Part shown: piece after piece, positions 1 to 43,901 of the stretch
Numbering within the stretch: the stretch's first letter is position 1
How the letters are laid out: each line of letters begins with the position of its first letter
Assembly: GCA_003342815.1 (NCBI GenBank)
Contig: PTEX01000232.1
Coordinates: forward strand, 265,933-329,932
Reading direction: 5' to 3'
DNA length: 64,000 nucleotides
Source of the DNA: Eudromia elegans
Lineage: Eukaryota > Chordata > Aves > Tinamiformes > Tinamidae
Made by a program: the position numbers and the translations under genes
Notes under the pieces: model-generated
Databases searched by the model: none
What the model saw: the letters and a program-made list of their open reading frames with translations, nothing else
What the model was told of the DNA's origin: nothing

Positions 1-31447
<31,447 letters not shown>

Positions 31448-32259
31448 CTGTGGGGAGAACAGAGGGGCGGTGAGGGGGGAACCGCACGGGTTCGGAGGAA
31501 GGCGTCAGCCCCGCGAGGCCCCTGTCCCAAGCCCAAGGGCCACCACGTGCAGAGCCTGGGGCAGCCCGAGGGCCGGGAGACCCTTCCCACACGGCCCTGT
31601 GCAGCACCCTGCCCAGTGGGGCCACCCAGCGCACAGGGCCACGTCCAGGTGGTGCCGGAGCTCCTGCGGGGAAGGAGCCTCCGCAGCCACGGGGCCCATC
31701 CAGGGCCCTACCGGCTCCACAGCCAGAACGTTGTCCTGGGACTCCAGCAGAACTTCCCGCCCCTCTGCTTGTGCCCATGGCCCCTCGCGCTGTCACTGGG
31801 CACCCCTGGAAGGGCCTGGCCTCCTCCTCCTCCTGCCCCTCCTCCTCCTCTCAGCCTCCACTGGTTATTTCCAGACACTGATAAGACTCCGCCGTCCGAG
31901 CCTTCTCCTCCACAGGGCTGAGCCCCGGCTCTCCCACCCTCTCCTCCTAGGACGGATCTTCCGGCCACCTGGTCCTCCTGGCACCCGTCCCGCAGGGCTC
32001 TCGGCACCCGGGAACAGCCCCACAGCCGGCACCACAGCTGGGCAGCGCCGGGGAGCAGCGCCCGGCTGGGCGACTGCGCGGGACACGGGCCCAGCAGGAC
32101 CCCGGAGAGCCCCGGACAGGGCCGTGCCCGGGCCAGGGAGCAACGCACCGGGCGGCCCCCGCTGCCTCCTCCAGCAGAGCCACCTCTGGCCAGGACGCGG
32201 CCTCCCGGAGCGAGGCCAGGGCTCCGCTGCCCCCGTGCCCCTGCCTGGAGCCCGGGAGC

Positions 32260-32402
32260 CCCCGCCACAGGACGTGTCCCAGCGCAGCCCCCGCCACAGG
32301 ACGTGTCTCAGCGCAGCCCCTGCCACGGGACGTGTCCCAGCACAGCCCCCGTCACGGGACGTGTCCCAGCACAGCCCCTGCCACGGGACGTGTCCCAACG
32401 GC
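32260..32402. repeat. 29-bp minisatellite, about 5 units
   Basis: Units of GCCACAGGACGTGTCCCAGC type. GACGTG recurs at 32271 and 32300, giving a 29-bp period. Confidence 0.
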
Positions 32403-34469
32403 CAACACTCCTGTTGTGCAGTCCCTGGCTATCCCAGTGCCACAGCGGAGCACGTGAATATTGTCACCCCAAGGCCCACAAGCAGGAGCCCGTTCCCGTT
32501 GGCCCTGGGGAAGGCTGCTCCGTGCTCCCCCGCTGCTAGCCCGGAGCGGAGAGGAGCAGCGCACGGAGTCTGCGAGCGGGAGGCGGTGCTGGAGGGAGCT
32601 GGGCAGCTCCGCCACGCGCCCCCGGCCCTGCTGGGCCCCAGGGCTCCTCGGCTCGGGAGATGGGCGCAGAGCACCCCAAGCCCCAGGCAAACAGGGGCCC
32701 CCGCGCGGCAGCAACCGCATACGGGGACAGCGTCCCCGAGCCAGCGCGCTGAGCAACAGCCCCAGCGCCAGCGCCAGCCCCAGCGCCAGCCTTTCCCCCT
32801 CCGAGCCCGCAGACTGCCCCAGCTCGGGATCGCCGGCCAATGTCAGTGCAGGGCACGGGCTGCAAAGGCAGTGGAGCCCCGCGCGGCCGGATCTCTGCTC
32901 TGCGAGCAGCAGCTGCGGGCGCTGCCCGGCGGCGGAGGGAACGCGGCCGAGGGTGCCGAGCGGGGAACACCGCTCCGGGTGAAAGAGCGCCCGGGAGAGC
33001 GGCCAGGCGGCCCCGGGAGGAGGCAGCGCCCGGCCCCGGGAACGGCCCTGCTGCTCTCGCTGCAGCTCTGGCGCAGGCGGCGATGCCGGAGACGGGTCAA
33101 CTGCAGCTCGGACTGAGCACCTTGGGCTGGGACAAACCACGTCCTTGGGTTTCCGGGCTTGGATTTTCCTGGTTCTGCAAGTTCAGGGACAGAGCCGAGG
33201 GCAGGATCCCCCTTCCTTCCCCCCACCCAGGCCAAAAGCGGAAGCACTGGCTCTATTTTGGGTTGGCAGCACATGCTGCACCACACCAGGAAGACGGCGG
33301 TGCCGGGCACGGGCGCCCTGCTCCCGACGAGGGCAGTGACTGAAGGCTTTCCCAGGACGCTTCCTGCTGCGCCACGGGACCGGCGGCCCCGTGTTCCCGC
33401 ATCCCGGGGGATTTAGCAGCCGCTCACGCCCAGCGCCGGCCTCGGAGCAGAGCCCGGGGAGGCCCCTGCCAGGCTGCGGTAACTGCCCAGCACCCGCGCA
33501 CGCACCGGGCAAGGAAACCCCGGCTCGTGCTGCCCGGCTCCAAAGGCGCTGCCGGCAGCGGTGTTCCCAGTGGCGGCATTCCCGGCGCGGCGCTGGCCAC
33601 ATCTCCGTGGTCCTGCTCCCCGCACCACCCCCACCACTTATCTCCCCTGCAGCTCCTCTGTGGGTGTTGTAGCCAAGAGAGTTGCAAAGAATTTCCTTTT
33701 GGATCTTGTGCCCTCAGCAAGTGCTTCCTAGGAGCTGCCTTAGTCCGTTTCCGTTGCTCCTGCGTTCTCGGAGCGCATTCCTTCTCCCACTGTGACTTCT
33801 AACAAGAAGATTCCCCGTCTTTCGTGCAGGAGGCCCCTCGCCTGCCCCGTGTGGGTCTCCCTGCGCCTGTGCCCGACCACCCACAGCAGCCTGCGGCTCC
33901 CTCCGGGGCAGGGAGCAGCAGCCCAGGCGCATGGGGCCGCGCGCTCGCCTGCAGCACCTGCCACAGCAGCCAAGGGCCCCAGGCGCGGCCCTCAGGACCG
34001 TCCCCGTCGGCGCTTTGGGCTGAGCGCTCTGATGACTCCACGTTTCTGGAATACTCTTCTACGGAACGACTGCACATTTCTCTATTCCCACAGGAGTCTC
34101 CTCGAAGTTGCATTTCAGAGAGGAAAGCAAGTGCCGCCACCGCAGCCGGAACCGAGTCCTGTCCCACGTGTCCGACTGCTGCCGAAGAGTGCCCAACTGC
34201 GTGTCCGTGGGCACCGTCCTGCTGCGGCTCCAGTGCCCCACACCCGGCAGCAGGAGCTACGGGTGCCCCCTTCGCAGGCACATGGCGGGGCTGGTGCAGC
34301 GGCCCCGCGCGGGCCTCACCCCGACACTGCCCCCGCCTCGGGCAGCCCCAGCCCCGTCCCAGCCCTCTCCATCTCAGGCCAGCCCCCTTCTGCAGCAGCG
34401 CCTACATGGAGCCTTCGTCAGTCAGGCCAGCGAACGCCGCCTGATGCCAGCGCAGGCTATCCTGGCCCT

Positions 34470-34630
34470 GTTCAGAATCCCACCCACGCGGAGGGTGTCC
34501 TGGCCATGTGCAGAAACCCACCCACGCGGAGGGTGTCCTGGCCATGTGCAGAAACCCACCCACGCGGAGGGTGTCCTAGCCATGTGCAGAAACCCACGCG
34601 GAGGGCATCCCAGCCCTGTTCAGAACCCCA
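34470..34630. repeat. 38-bp minisatellite, about 4 units
   Basis: GGAGGGTGTCCTGGCCATGT units start at 34490, 34528 and 34566 (38-bp period), with partial copies either side. Confidence 0.
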
Positions 34631-36906
34631 CGTCACTCCAGCAACGCCCCTTGCGGAACAAGCCCGAAAGCAGCTGCATCAGTCCCAGGGAGCGGAGGGA
34701 ATTCCTTGCCTGGCCTTCACTGCCCTGGAAGGTGCCGGCCCCCTGCCCATTGCACCCAGGCGTGAGGCCCCGGCTCCCACCTCTTTCCCGCCCCGGCACG
34801 TCCCGGTAAGAGCGGCAGGGACGCAGAGGGCCCGGCGGCCGCCCCGCTCCCCGGCCCGGCCACGCGGCAGGATGGCTGCTCACACGAGGAAACGGAAGCG
34901 GATCAGGCCAAACACGGGTAGCGACGACGGAACCGGCTCGCTGGGGCGCCCAGACTGAGATTCAGTCGCGGCCCAGGCCCCGGCCGAGCCCATGGAGCCG
35001 AGGGCCCTGCGGCGTCCCCGCAGGGCAGGGCCCCGAGGCACGGCCGGCTCAGCGGGAGGAGAGCGGGTGACAGGCCCGCCCGGCTTCGCCCTGTGCTTTC
35101 GTTACCGTCCCGCTGGGATGAACATCAGCTCCGCAGGGCACACGCGAACCACGGCGAGGAGCGAGGCCAGCCTGCGGTTCCCACCGCCCCGCCGAGCCAC
35201 CCCGGGTTGGGCTCGGGAGGCACCTCTGGAGACGATGCGGTCCAGCCCCTGGCACCAGGAGCAGAGCACCCAGGACAGGGGAGCAGCAACCACCGCGGCC
35301 CTGCCAAAGGGCATAGGGACAGGGACACAGGGACAGGCTGCTGGGGCGCGCAGACCACGGCAGGGAGGGTCAGGCACCCACTGCACACGGCGGCACTGCT
35401 GGCCCTGTCCCCAGGCGCCCTTGCGCTGGGCAGCCCTCAGCCTCGGGCTCGCACGGGTGCTCCCAGAGCAGCCCAGAAGGCAGATCCGGGGCTCTCCGGC
35501 CAGGGGGACGCTGGCAGGGACACTGGCATGGACACCAGCACTCTCTTCTGCTCTTCAGCTTCTTTCCACCCTGAAGGCTCTGGGATCACCCCCCGCTGCT
35601 GCTGGGCTTTGCGTGCCGTCCCTGTCCCCGGGCGGCTGCGTGGCCTCCCCATGGCCTCCCTGCCCAGAGGCCGGGGTTCCAGCTCCGCAGTGGGTGCCCT
35701 GCTCGTCCCTCGGCCGCCTCGCACCCTCCTCCCAGCCGTAGCAGAGCAGCTCAGGCAGGGCAGGGCAGGACTGGACGGGCTTCCCCACGGCAGCAGAGCC
35801 GGGGAGGGGCCCCGGCGCCGGGCGGGAGCAGCTCACGCCGCCCGGCCTGGGGCAGGGCAGACGCTGCCCACAAGCGTCTCCGGCAGCCGGTGCCACCGCC
35901 ACGGGCCAGGGAGCCGAGCACAGCTGTGGGGCCCGGAGGAGTCGGACACGGAGCCGGGCTGTGCCCCGAGCCCAGGGCAGCGGCGCCGCAACAGCAGCTT
36001 GAGGCTTCTCCGAGGCCCATCCTCCTGCTCCGCCTGGACACGGGCACACGAGGACGAGGAGGACCCTCGGGACACCCAACGACCCCCAGGCAACGCGTGC
36101 GCTCGCCCAGGCCGGAGCAGGGGTCCACCCCGGCAGCAAATGGCCCTTCAAGCGCATGGGCAAAACCAGCGGCGCCGCCAGCGCGAGCGGAGCACGAGGC
36201 TTCCCGGGAGCACCCAGAGCCACCCAGCCCAGCCAGAACCACCTGAGGAGGAGGAGGAGGCTGCGGTGGCCGCGAGGGCGGTGGGGACGAGGACGGCGCG
36301 TGGAGCAGAGCTGCCTGAAGTGGCCACCTCAACCCTGCCAGGCACCCAGGGTGGCACCTGCAGAAGGGGTCAGACGGAGCCTCTCCGAGGGGCCCCTCCT
36401 GCTGCAGCCAGACCCTGTGCCGACCAGGGACCACGGCGACGTCGGCAGTCCATGACACACGTGGGGGAACGGGGCCGTCCTGCGGAGCGGCCGCGGGCAG
36501 GAGCTCCACGGTGGCTGCTCCTCCCTCCCGCAGCAGCACGAGCCCGGCCTGCGGGAGAGGCTGCGCCGGGGGCCCTGCCGCCACGGGCACACACACCCTG
36601 ACCCCCTTCACGAGGTGCTTCCCTGCCAGGGACGGACCTGTGGGTCGGAGAGCCCCCATCAGCAGCGAGACGGCCCCGTCCTCCAGGCGAGCCATGGGCC
36701 CCCGCCCGGAGCAACACCCTCAGGCTCCGGCTCCAGCAGCCCCAGTGCCACTGCGGCAGTTTCCCACCCCTGCCCAGGCCTTGGGCCTCTCCAAGCCCAG
36801 TGCACAGAGACATCCCCAGCAGCGCCATGAGCACCAGCGGGCGGGACAAGGCAGCAGTCGTGCTGTGGCCAGGGCACAGCCAGCCTGCGGCAACACAGCC
36901 TGGTGA

Positions 36907-37480
36907 CGGGCACCGTGTGCAGGCAGCGCTCCTGTCCCCGTGGGCACCGTGTGCGGGCAGTGCTCCCTGCCCCATCCCAAGGGCACCGTGTGTGGGCAGC
37001 GCTCCCAGCCTCCCCACTATGGGCATCGTGTGCGGGCAGCGCTCCTGTCCCCGTGGGCACTGTGTGCGGGCAGCGCTCCCTGCCCCATCCCTATGGGCAC
37101 CGTGTGTGGACAGCGCTCCCAGTCTCCCCGCTATGGGCACCGTGTGCGGGCAGTGCTCCTGTCCCCACAGGCACCGTGTGTGGGCAGCACTCCCTGCCCC
37201 ATCCCTATGGGCACCGTGTGCGGGCAGCACTCCTGTCCCCGGGGGCACCGCGTGCAGGCAGTGCTCCTGTCCCCACGGGCACCGTGTGCGGGCAGTGCTC
37301 CCAGTCTCACCCCTATGGGCACCGTGTGCAGGCAGCACTCCTGTCCCCACGGGCACCGTGTGCGGGCAGTGCTCCCAGTCTCACCCCTATGGGCACCGTG
37401 TGCAGGCAGCACTCCTGTCCCCGGGGGCACCGTGTGTGGGCAGTGCTCCCAGCTCCATGGGCACCAGGCGGGCAGCCGGC
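36907..37480. repeat. compound minisatellite, about 15 units
   Basis: Units begin GGGCACCGTGTGCGGGCAG and end in one of three tails: CTCCTGTCCCC, CTCCCTGCCCCATCCC, or CTCCCAGTCTC/CCTATG. Unit length alternates between roughly 34 and 40 bp. A pair of different units is itself repeated near 37310-37420, giving a higher-order period. Confidence 0.
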
Positions 37481-40400
37481 GCTGCTGCCCATCCCCAGGC
37501 ACACCGTGCTGGCAGCAGCACGGAGCTGCCTGGCCGTGTGGCAGGAGCTGAGCGGAGCCGAGCGCTGCCCCTCACCGCCCAAGGGCCTTCGCAGCCTCTG
37601 CCGCCACGCGGCTTGTGCACATCTACCCACCGCCCCCCTCCTCCCGCTGCTTTCTCAATGCAGAGGGCACAGCCGGCCATGCCCAGGGCACGTGCAGCAG
37701 CCCCTGCGCCCGCAGCAGCCCCAGCACCAGCGGGCAGCCCCGTTGCGCCGGGGCCGCCTGCCCTCCATGGAGGCACCCAGGGAGCCACTCCCACCCCGCA
37801 GCACGTGTGGGTGCCACACCGGGCCCCTCCGCGGCCCTCGCGCCGGGACAAGGGCCACTCAAGTCGAGCTTTGAGAGCAGGAGGAAGGACAGAGGCCGAG
37901 AAACACGTGGAGGGTAGAGGGAGCCCGAACGCGCCAGCCCATGAAGGAATTGCTGCCCTTTACAAAAGCTCCTCCACTCGGTGTTTCCAACACGCACGAG
38001 GGTGGGAGAGGAACTTGGTGCAGGGAAGGAGGAATGTCTTGCAGCAGGAGCAGGCACTGGCCTCAAGCCCCGGGAGATGAGTCCCCCTCGGCTCGGCCCA
38101 CGCCAGTCACAGGAGCGCAGGGCCACGGAGCACACTGAGCACGCGGAGCACGGGGCCATGGAGCATGCGGAGCATGTGGAGCATGGGGCCATGGAGCACG
38201 CGGAGCATGGGGCCCGTGGGTGCCGCTGCAGCACCCCGGCTCACCCGCGGCAGCACAAGGGCACCTCTGCGGCGCCCTCCCTGCGCAGGGCACCAAGGGC
38301 AGCGCTGGCGGCAGCACCAGCTCCCTCCCGCAGCGGCCCCTGGGCTGGCTCCCAGGCGGGACGCGGGGCTCTCGCAGCGCTGGAGCACCCCGAGCGGCAG
38401 CGTCCCCGCGCTCAGCCCATGCCAGCCCTGCCGTGGCGGCTCCTCCCCATGGCCGGGCCGCGCTGAGCAGGGGCAGCCGGGAGCTCGAGGGCAGCGGGGC
38501 TGCAAACAGCACGGGAGCTTTAGCGAAGCTCCACGGCACGCGGGACGTGGCCGAGGGCCGGCGAGCGGGCGCGTGGGGAGGCCCAGGGCACGGGCACACA
38601 CAGCAGTGTGGGCAGGAGCTGCTGACCCAGTGCGGGGCCGGACTCTTCCCAGAGGCAGCAGCGATAAGACAAGAGGCGGCAGGAACCCACGGAGACACTC
38701 GGGGCGTTCTGGTGCCCGCAGCGAGCGGACGCGAGAGAAAGGCCAGGGCCCCTCGGGCGGCTCCTGGGGCCTAGAGAGGGCCAGGGCAGCCGTGCAGGCC
38801 CAGGGCAGCCGGGAGTGCTGCTGGCCACGAGGAGGAGGAGCGGGAGGAAGGGCACTCGCCTTGACAAGCGCTTCCGCCATCCTGTGCATCCCCGGCGAGG
38901 AGAGGGGGCAGTGGGGGCTATACCCGGGCACCTGCCCCATGGAGAGGGCTCCCTGCCCCAAGCGCGATGCCTGCAGGCCTGAGGGGAGCACCCAGCGCCG
39001 CCCTCCCACCGCTCCCCACGGGCGCTCCTGGCTCCTCCTGCAGGACAACCCCCCAGGAAAACCCTACCGGGCACCTGCACAAGCTGCGCAGGAGCCCGAC
39101 AGCCCCCGCACGGGCTGCAAAGGCGGCTGAAAGCAGCCGATCCTCACGTGCAGCCCGGGCCAGCGCCGGATGACGCCGCTCCGGAGCGCCGCTCCTCCCA
39201 TGCCCGCGGAGCCGGCACCGCTCCTCCAAGGAGCCCGCAGCCCCCGCGGCGTTTCGAGTATCCCCTCTGCCCCCAGCCAGGAGGGCATTACGGGTGCAAC
39301 ACAAGCACCCCAAGGAGTTCTGTCCCCCCAGGTCCCTGCCCAGCCGAGCCAGGCATCAGCAGCAAGACCAGAATCCGCATCCAGGGCTGCATCTAGGAAG
39401 GGGGTGCTGCTCCGTGCTCGGATCTACGCGCTCGCTCCTCATCGCGTTGCAGGCGGAAGGACGCAGCACAGGGCAAGAGGGAAACAGAGAAGGGACAACA
39501 GGGAAAACAAACTAACCTGGTGCAATCCCCATGTGGGGGCTTGACGCTAAAACAGAGTCAATTCCGTTTAAAAACATATAATAAGTCAAGAAACACGCTC
39601 AAAAAGCAACTCAGGTGGGAGTGGGGCCAGGAAGGAGCTGCCAAAGCAATGCAGGGGCTGCCAGAACACCAGGGCTGGAGAAAGTTCCCACCCAGCAGCT
39701 CCGAACCCAAAGGGCAGGGGTAAAAGGAGCCCTAGGGCTGAGGTCAGGGGTAAAAAGGCCACGGGGCCGAGGCCAGGGGTAGAAGCCCAGCAGCCGTGGG
39801 GCTGCAAAGGGCTGGCCAAGGGAAAGCAGGGGCTGCTCAGAGACCCCAGCCAGTAGAAACCCTCCCGAGGGAGGGTCCTGCCCAGCTCAGCTGCCACATC
39901 AGAGTGAGGATCGCAGGAGGCAAAGGGAAAGCCTGGAGCTGTGCTCGGGGGCAGGCGGCAGCCCTGGGCCGGGTCTCACGGGCCTTCTCCACCACTGCCC
40001 ACAGAGAAAGCAGAGCTGAGGGACACAGACACTTCTGACTCGGGTCCGCGGCGGCAGAGGGGCAGCAGCGGCAGAGCAGGGGTCGCCCGCAGCCCCACGC
40101 GGGGCCGGCGCCTGCTCCCCACCACCGCACAGCGGCCTGCGGCCCTCCTGCGTCCGACGCGGGGCGTTCGCCACAGCCGCTTCTGCAGAAACGAGGCCGG
40201 CCGAGCTCCCGCAAGGACACCCGAGGGAGGCAGCTCTGCCCTCCTGCTGGAAGCTCCAAGTAGACCTGCCCCCATGGAGCCCTTACAGGGCGCACGCCAG
40301 CCCGAGGTGCTGCAGAGAGTCGCTCCGCAGAGATTCTTTTCCCTCCGGGTTCGCAGCACTCCCCAAAGAGCCCAACCGCGGGGGCTCGGCAGCCACCCAG

Positions 40401-43330
40401 CAAGGGAGCCCCAGGCGACCCGCACAGGCGCTTGGGCGAGGAGGGCCCGAGGGGGCCCCCAAGGAGCGTTATCCCCATGCAGCGGCCACGGGCAGGCACC
40501 GAGTGCGGCCCCGCGGAGCCGCCGGGCTGAGCGCAGCTCCGGCAGCGCTGCGCCCCTCACCCTCACCCCCGGGCTGCCCTCCGCGTGGGCAGGCGGGCGC
40601 ACATGGCCCAGCCCCTCCGCACAGCGGCACGGCCCGCTGCAGCGCCGCGCATCCCGCATTCCGGGCGCCCTTCCACGGAGCAGCGCCTCAAACCCCTCCC
40701 GCTCCGCCCTCGCCTCCCCTCCCACGGCCGCCGCGCTCAGCGTCTCTCCGAGCGTTGCCCCTTCTTCCGCCCCGCGCGCTGCAGACGCAGCCGGGCCGCG
40801 CCACCCGTCCCGTGCCCTCGCAGCCACGCAGAGCCGAGGGCACCGGCCCCACGAGCGAGGAGGCTCCTCTGGCCTGGCGAGAAGGCGGCGCCTGCAGCCC
40901 CGGCTGCCTGGGAGGGATGTGGGCTGCTTCTTCAAGGCGGAACAGGAGGGATGTTACCCAGGGAAAGGCCCTGCAGGCAGGAGCAAGCACAAGCACGTAG
41001 GAAACAGAGGCAGGAGACCCAGCTCTGGGGCTGGGCGCTTGGGCAGCCAGGCAGGCTGAAGGGACGGGCACCTTCGCCCGAGGGCCGCGCACAGCACAGA
41101 CCTGCACTCCCGGCGGGTCCTGGTCCTAAGGGATGTTCACCGCTGGGGCACAAAGCGGGAGCAGCTGCCCCACCGTGGGCACCAGCGCCTCGGGGAGTCG
41201 CCCACGCTGCCCAGCTTGTCAGGGGCGGCAAGGCCTGGCCAGCAGCTGCCTGCCCGCGCCCTGGGACAGGGACCAGGACAGCTCCGTGCCGCTCCGCAGC
41301 CCTCTCGCCCGCACGCAGGGAACGGATCCTCCCCACAGGCCTCACGCTCCCGGGGCTCCACAGTCCGCACGGCTGGAGCGGCAGCACGAGGCACAAGGGC
41401 ATGGGACGCCCCCGGGGCCTCCCGCACGACCCTCCCGCTTCGCAGCCCCCAGGGATGGACCCGGCTCCGCTGCCTCCCGGCGAGCGGCCCGCAAGATTCG
41501 CTCCAGGCAGCTCCTTGTGGGCCCCAGGCAGAGGATTCTGATCCTCAACATGGGCAAGGCAACAACCAGGGCCCTCTGCCCCATCAAACACAAACGTGCT
41601 CCGAAGCGGCCAGGTGCCATGCGCTGGATTAGCCCTCAGCAGCCCCGGCAGCCAAATCCCGACACATCTCGGCTTCCTCATCACCACAACTGAGCTCTCC
41701 ATCCACATCCCCCAGGCCGGGGGGGACTCGGTGGCCAAGCAGCGGGGAACGGCGCAAGTTCCAGCCTAACCCCGATGCTCTCTTGCACTGGCATCACCTT
41801 CACCCCCTGCAAGGGGCCACTCCAGAGGGGCAGCAAGGAGCTTCATCAGGAAGAACGGCTGACGGCGTGCAACCGCTCACACCGGAGCGGCACAAGGCCT
41901 CCTCGGCTACGGGCAGCCCAGGTACCCCCGTGACCCACGAGTGTGCTGAGTCCTGCGCCGGTTGCTGCAAGGAAACGCTGCGGGAAGCAGCGCGACGAGC
42001 AGCCGCTCCTGCTGCCCGACACGGGGCCCTGCAGCTGCAGCCGGCACCGCCGCTGGGGCTGCTCGCACCACGTCCCGCAGCAGGGCCCGGTGCACGAGCG
42101 TGCCCGGCCCTGAGCGCACAGCATCGTCCTGCCAAACCCCCTTGCAGGCAGGAACAGGGCTGCAGGGCACGGGCAGCCCCATCACAGGGCCCAGCGCAGC
42201 TTCCAGGGCCTCTCCCGGAGCCGAGCTCGCTTAGGGGCAGCACAGACGGCACCCCGGTGTCCCGGGCACCTGCCGGCTCCGCGGCCCCGCTGCCCCCAAC
42301 ACGTCACAACACAGGCGCCATGTGGTCCCGCTCGCCATGGCCCGGGCAGAGCGCACCCCTCGCTCCTCCCGCGCGTGCCGGCGAGCCAGCCCAGGGCAGC
42401 AGGTTCGCACCTCTCCTCGCGCGCCGGACGACGCTCCGCTCCTCTTCGCAGAGCTTCCTGGAGCACAATCCTCAGCAGGGGCTTGGCGTGCTCCCGGGCC
42501 GGGTTGTGGGCAGCGGGCTCCCAAGAGGTGCCCGCACCCGCTGCGGGGCATTGGGCAGAGCACCCCGCTCCCAGCCCGGGCGGCAGCAGGGGCGGCAGTA
42601 AAGCAGAGCCCAGGAGCTGTTTCAGAGCCCGCAGCCCAGCCGCCCTTGCGGGGCTACGTGTGCACACGGCGCAGCTGCCCCTTCCCGCAGGCGCTCGGGG
42701 CCGCGCATCGCTGTGCAGCCCCAGAGCGGAGCTCCCATGGGAGCAGCAGCCGCCCCGGCCCCACAGCGACCCACGGCCTCACCCGGCCTGCCCGATTCGG
42801 GAGCCTGCTCCTCATCCTGCAGCCACCACCCGGGCCCGACGCCCGGCCAGCAGAGCATCCCGCGCATGGCTCCTGTGCAGAGATCCCACGTGAGGAGGCA
42901 GAGCAGCCCCCACGACTGGTCACGTGTCAGCCCTGGCTGCTCCACAGGAACGAGGGTGACCATGGAGCCCAGAGCAACCTCCACACGGCAGCGCCCGTCG
43001 TGCGGCCGTGGCGGCCCCTACCCTGCCCACGTACAGCCCGGGACGGCTCTGTTCTGCTCTCCATGCTCATCTGGGCACCCAGCACTAACCCCAGTGCTGT
43101 CTCAGGGCACTATGCACAGTGCGGGGCATTGACCTGTCCCAGAGGCACGGGGACCTCCTGGCACGGAGGGAGCCGCCCGCAGCTCTGCGCATCCCTCCTC
43201 CTCACCCGCAGCCAACACGTGGCCAGCGCAGGAGTCAACTTTAAACACGGCCATCGAGCGCACGTTGAACGGCACTGAAATGAGGAGAAACATGGGAAGC
43301 ACAAACACCGGCGAACGGCTCGGTTAGCCG
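37481..43330. other. GC-rich non-coding region, no gene supported
   Basis: Apart from a short GAGCATGCGGAGCATG-type repeat at about 38118-38225 and small direct repeats near 39716-39790 (AGGGGTAAAAGG), I see nothing recognisable. An AT-richer stretch lies at about 39480-39610. CpG-dense DNA lies around 40.4-40.9 kb. Confidence 0.
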
Positions 43331-43335
43331 CTTAC

Positions 43336-43415
43336 CTTTGTGACTTCTGCGAGAGGTTTAATAGCTTCTTTCAAAAGAAAAAAGTCTTCTAAGCCCACGT
43401 ACCAAACATTTATTC
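43336..43415 (-). other. candidate non-coding 5' exon
   Basis: 80-bp AT-richer segment bounded by a good acceptor (TGTTTTACTAG, with a pyrimidine-rich lead) and a strong donor (CAAAG|GTAAGC), on the same strand as CHD6. It contains an ATG but no recognisable protein. It could be a CHD6 5'-UTR exon or part of an unrelated transcript. The evidence is splice signals only. Confidence 0.
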
Positions 43416-43901
43416 CTAGTAAAACACAGAGGGATGCAAGTCCCAAGGAGCGACGGTTCGTGTGCAGACCTCGTAGGTCAAGTCCTTCAGTCACTGCTGC
43501 CTCCGTCCCAGGAGAGCAGAACCGAGGCAGCTCCTGGCAGTGTTGCATCCTAGAGGGTTTTCCACGCTCCTCGGGGCAGCAGTGCAGTCACTGCGGCCAC
43601 CGTGGCCCCGGCAGAGCACGGCGGACCCGCTAGGCACCGCACGCCCCCGCCCCACAGCAGGTCCAGGCCATGGCCACAACGCAGGCTCTGTTCAGAGTCC
43701 CTGGCTCCCATGTAAGTGCTTGGCGAGGAGCTCCTAGGCTGCTGAAGCAAAGGAGCCTGTCCCCAGCACAGAGGGACCAGTCCAGCCCGCCGAGCTGCGC
43801 AGAGTAACCTGAGCACAGACGCTGCCCTCCCTCCACTGCCACGACACGGGGCTCCACAGCTGCCACACCGCGGCACAGGGCTCCACGGCCCCCACACCTC
43901 T

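Larger units (their letters stand above)
31448..36900. other. upstream/intron-1 region, no gene supported
   Basis: GC-rich DNA immediately 5' of the first CHD6 exon seen. It contains two short minisatellites (listed), a CT-rich stretch near 31820-31860, and AT-richer patches at 33640-33810 and 34030-34130. Long frames on both strands have no family resemblance and arise from low stop frequency. I see no convincing upstream CHD6 exon here. Confidence 0.
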
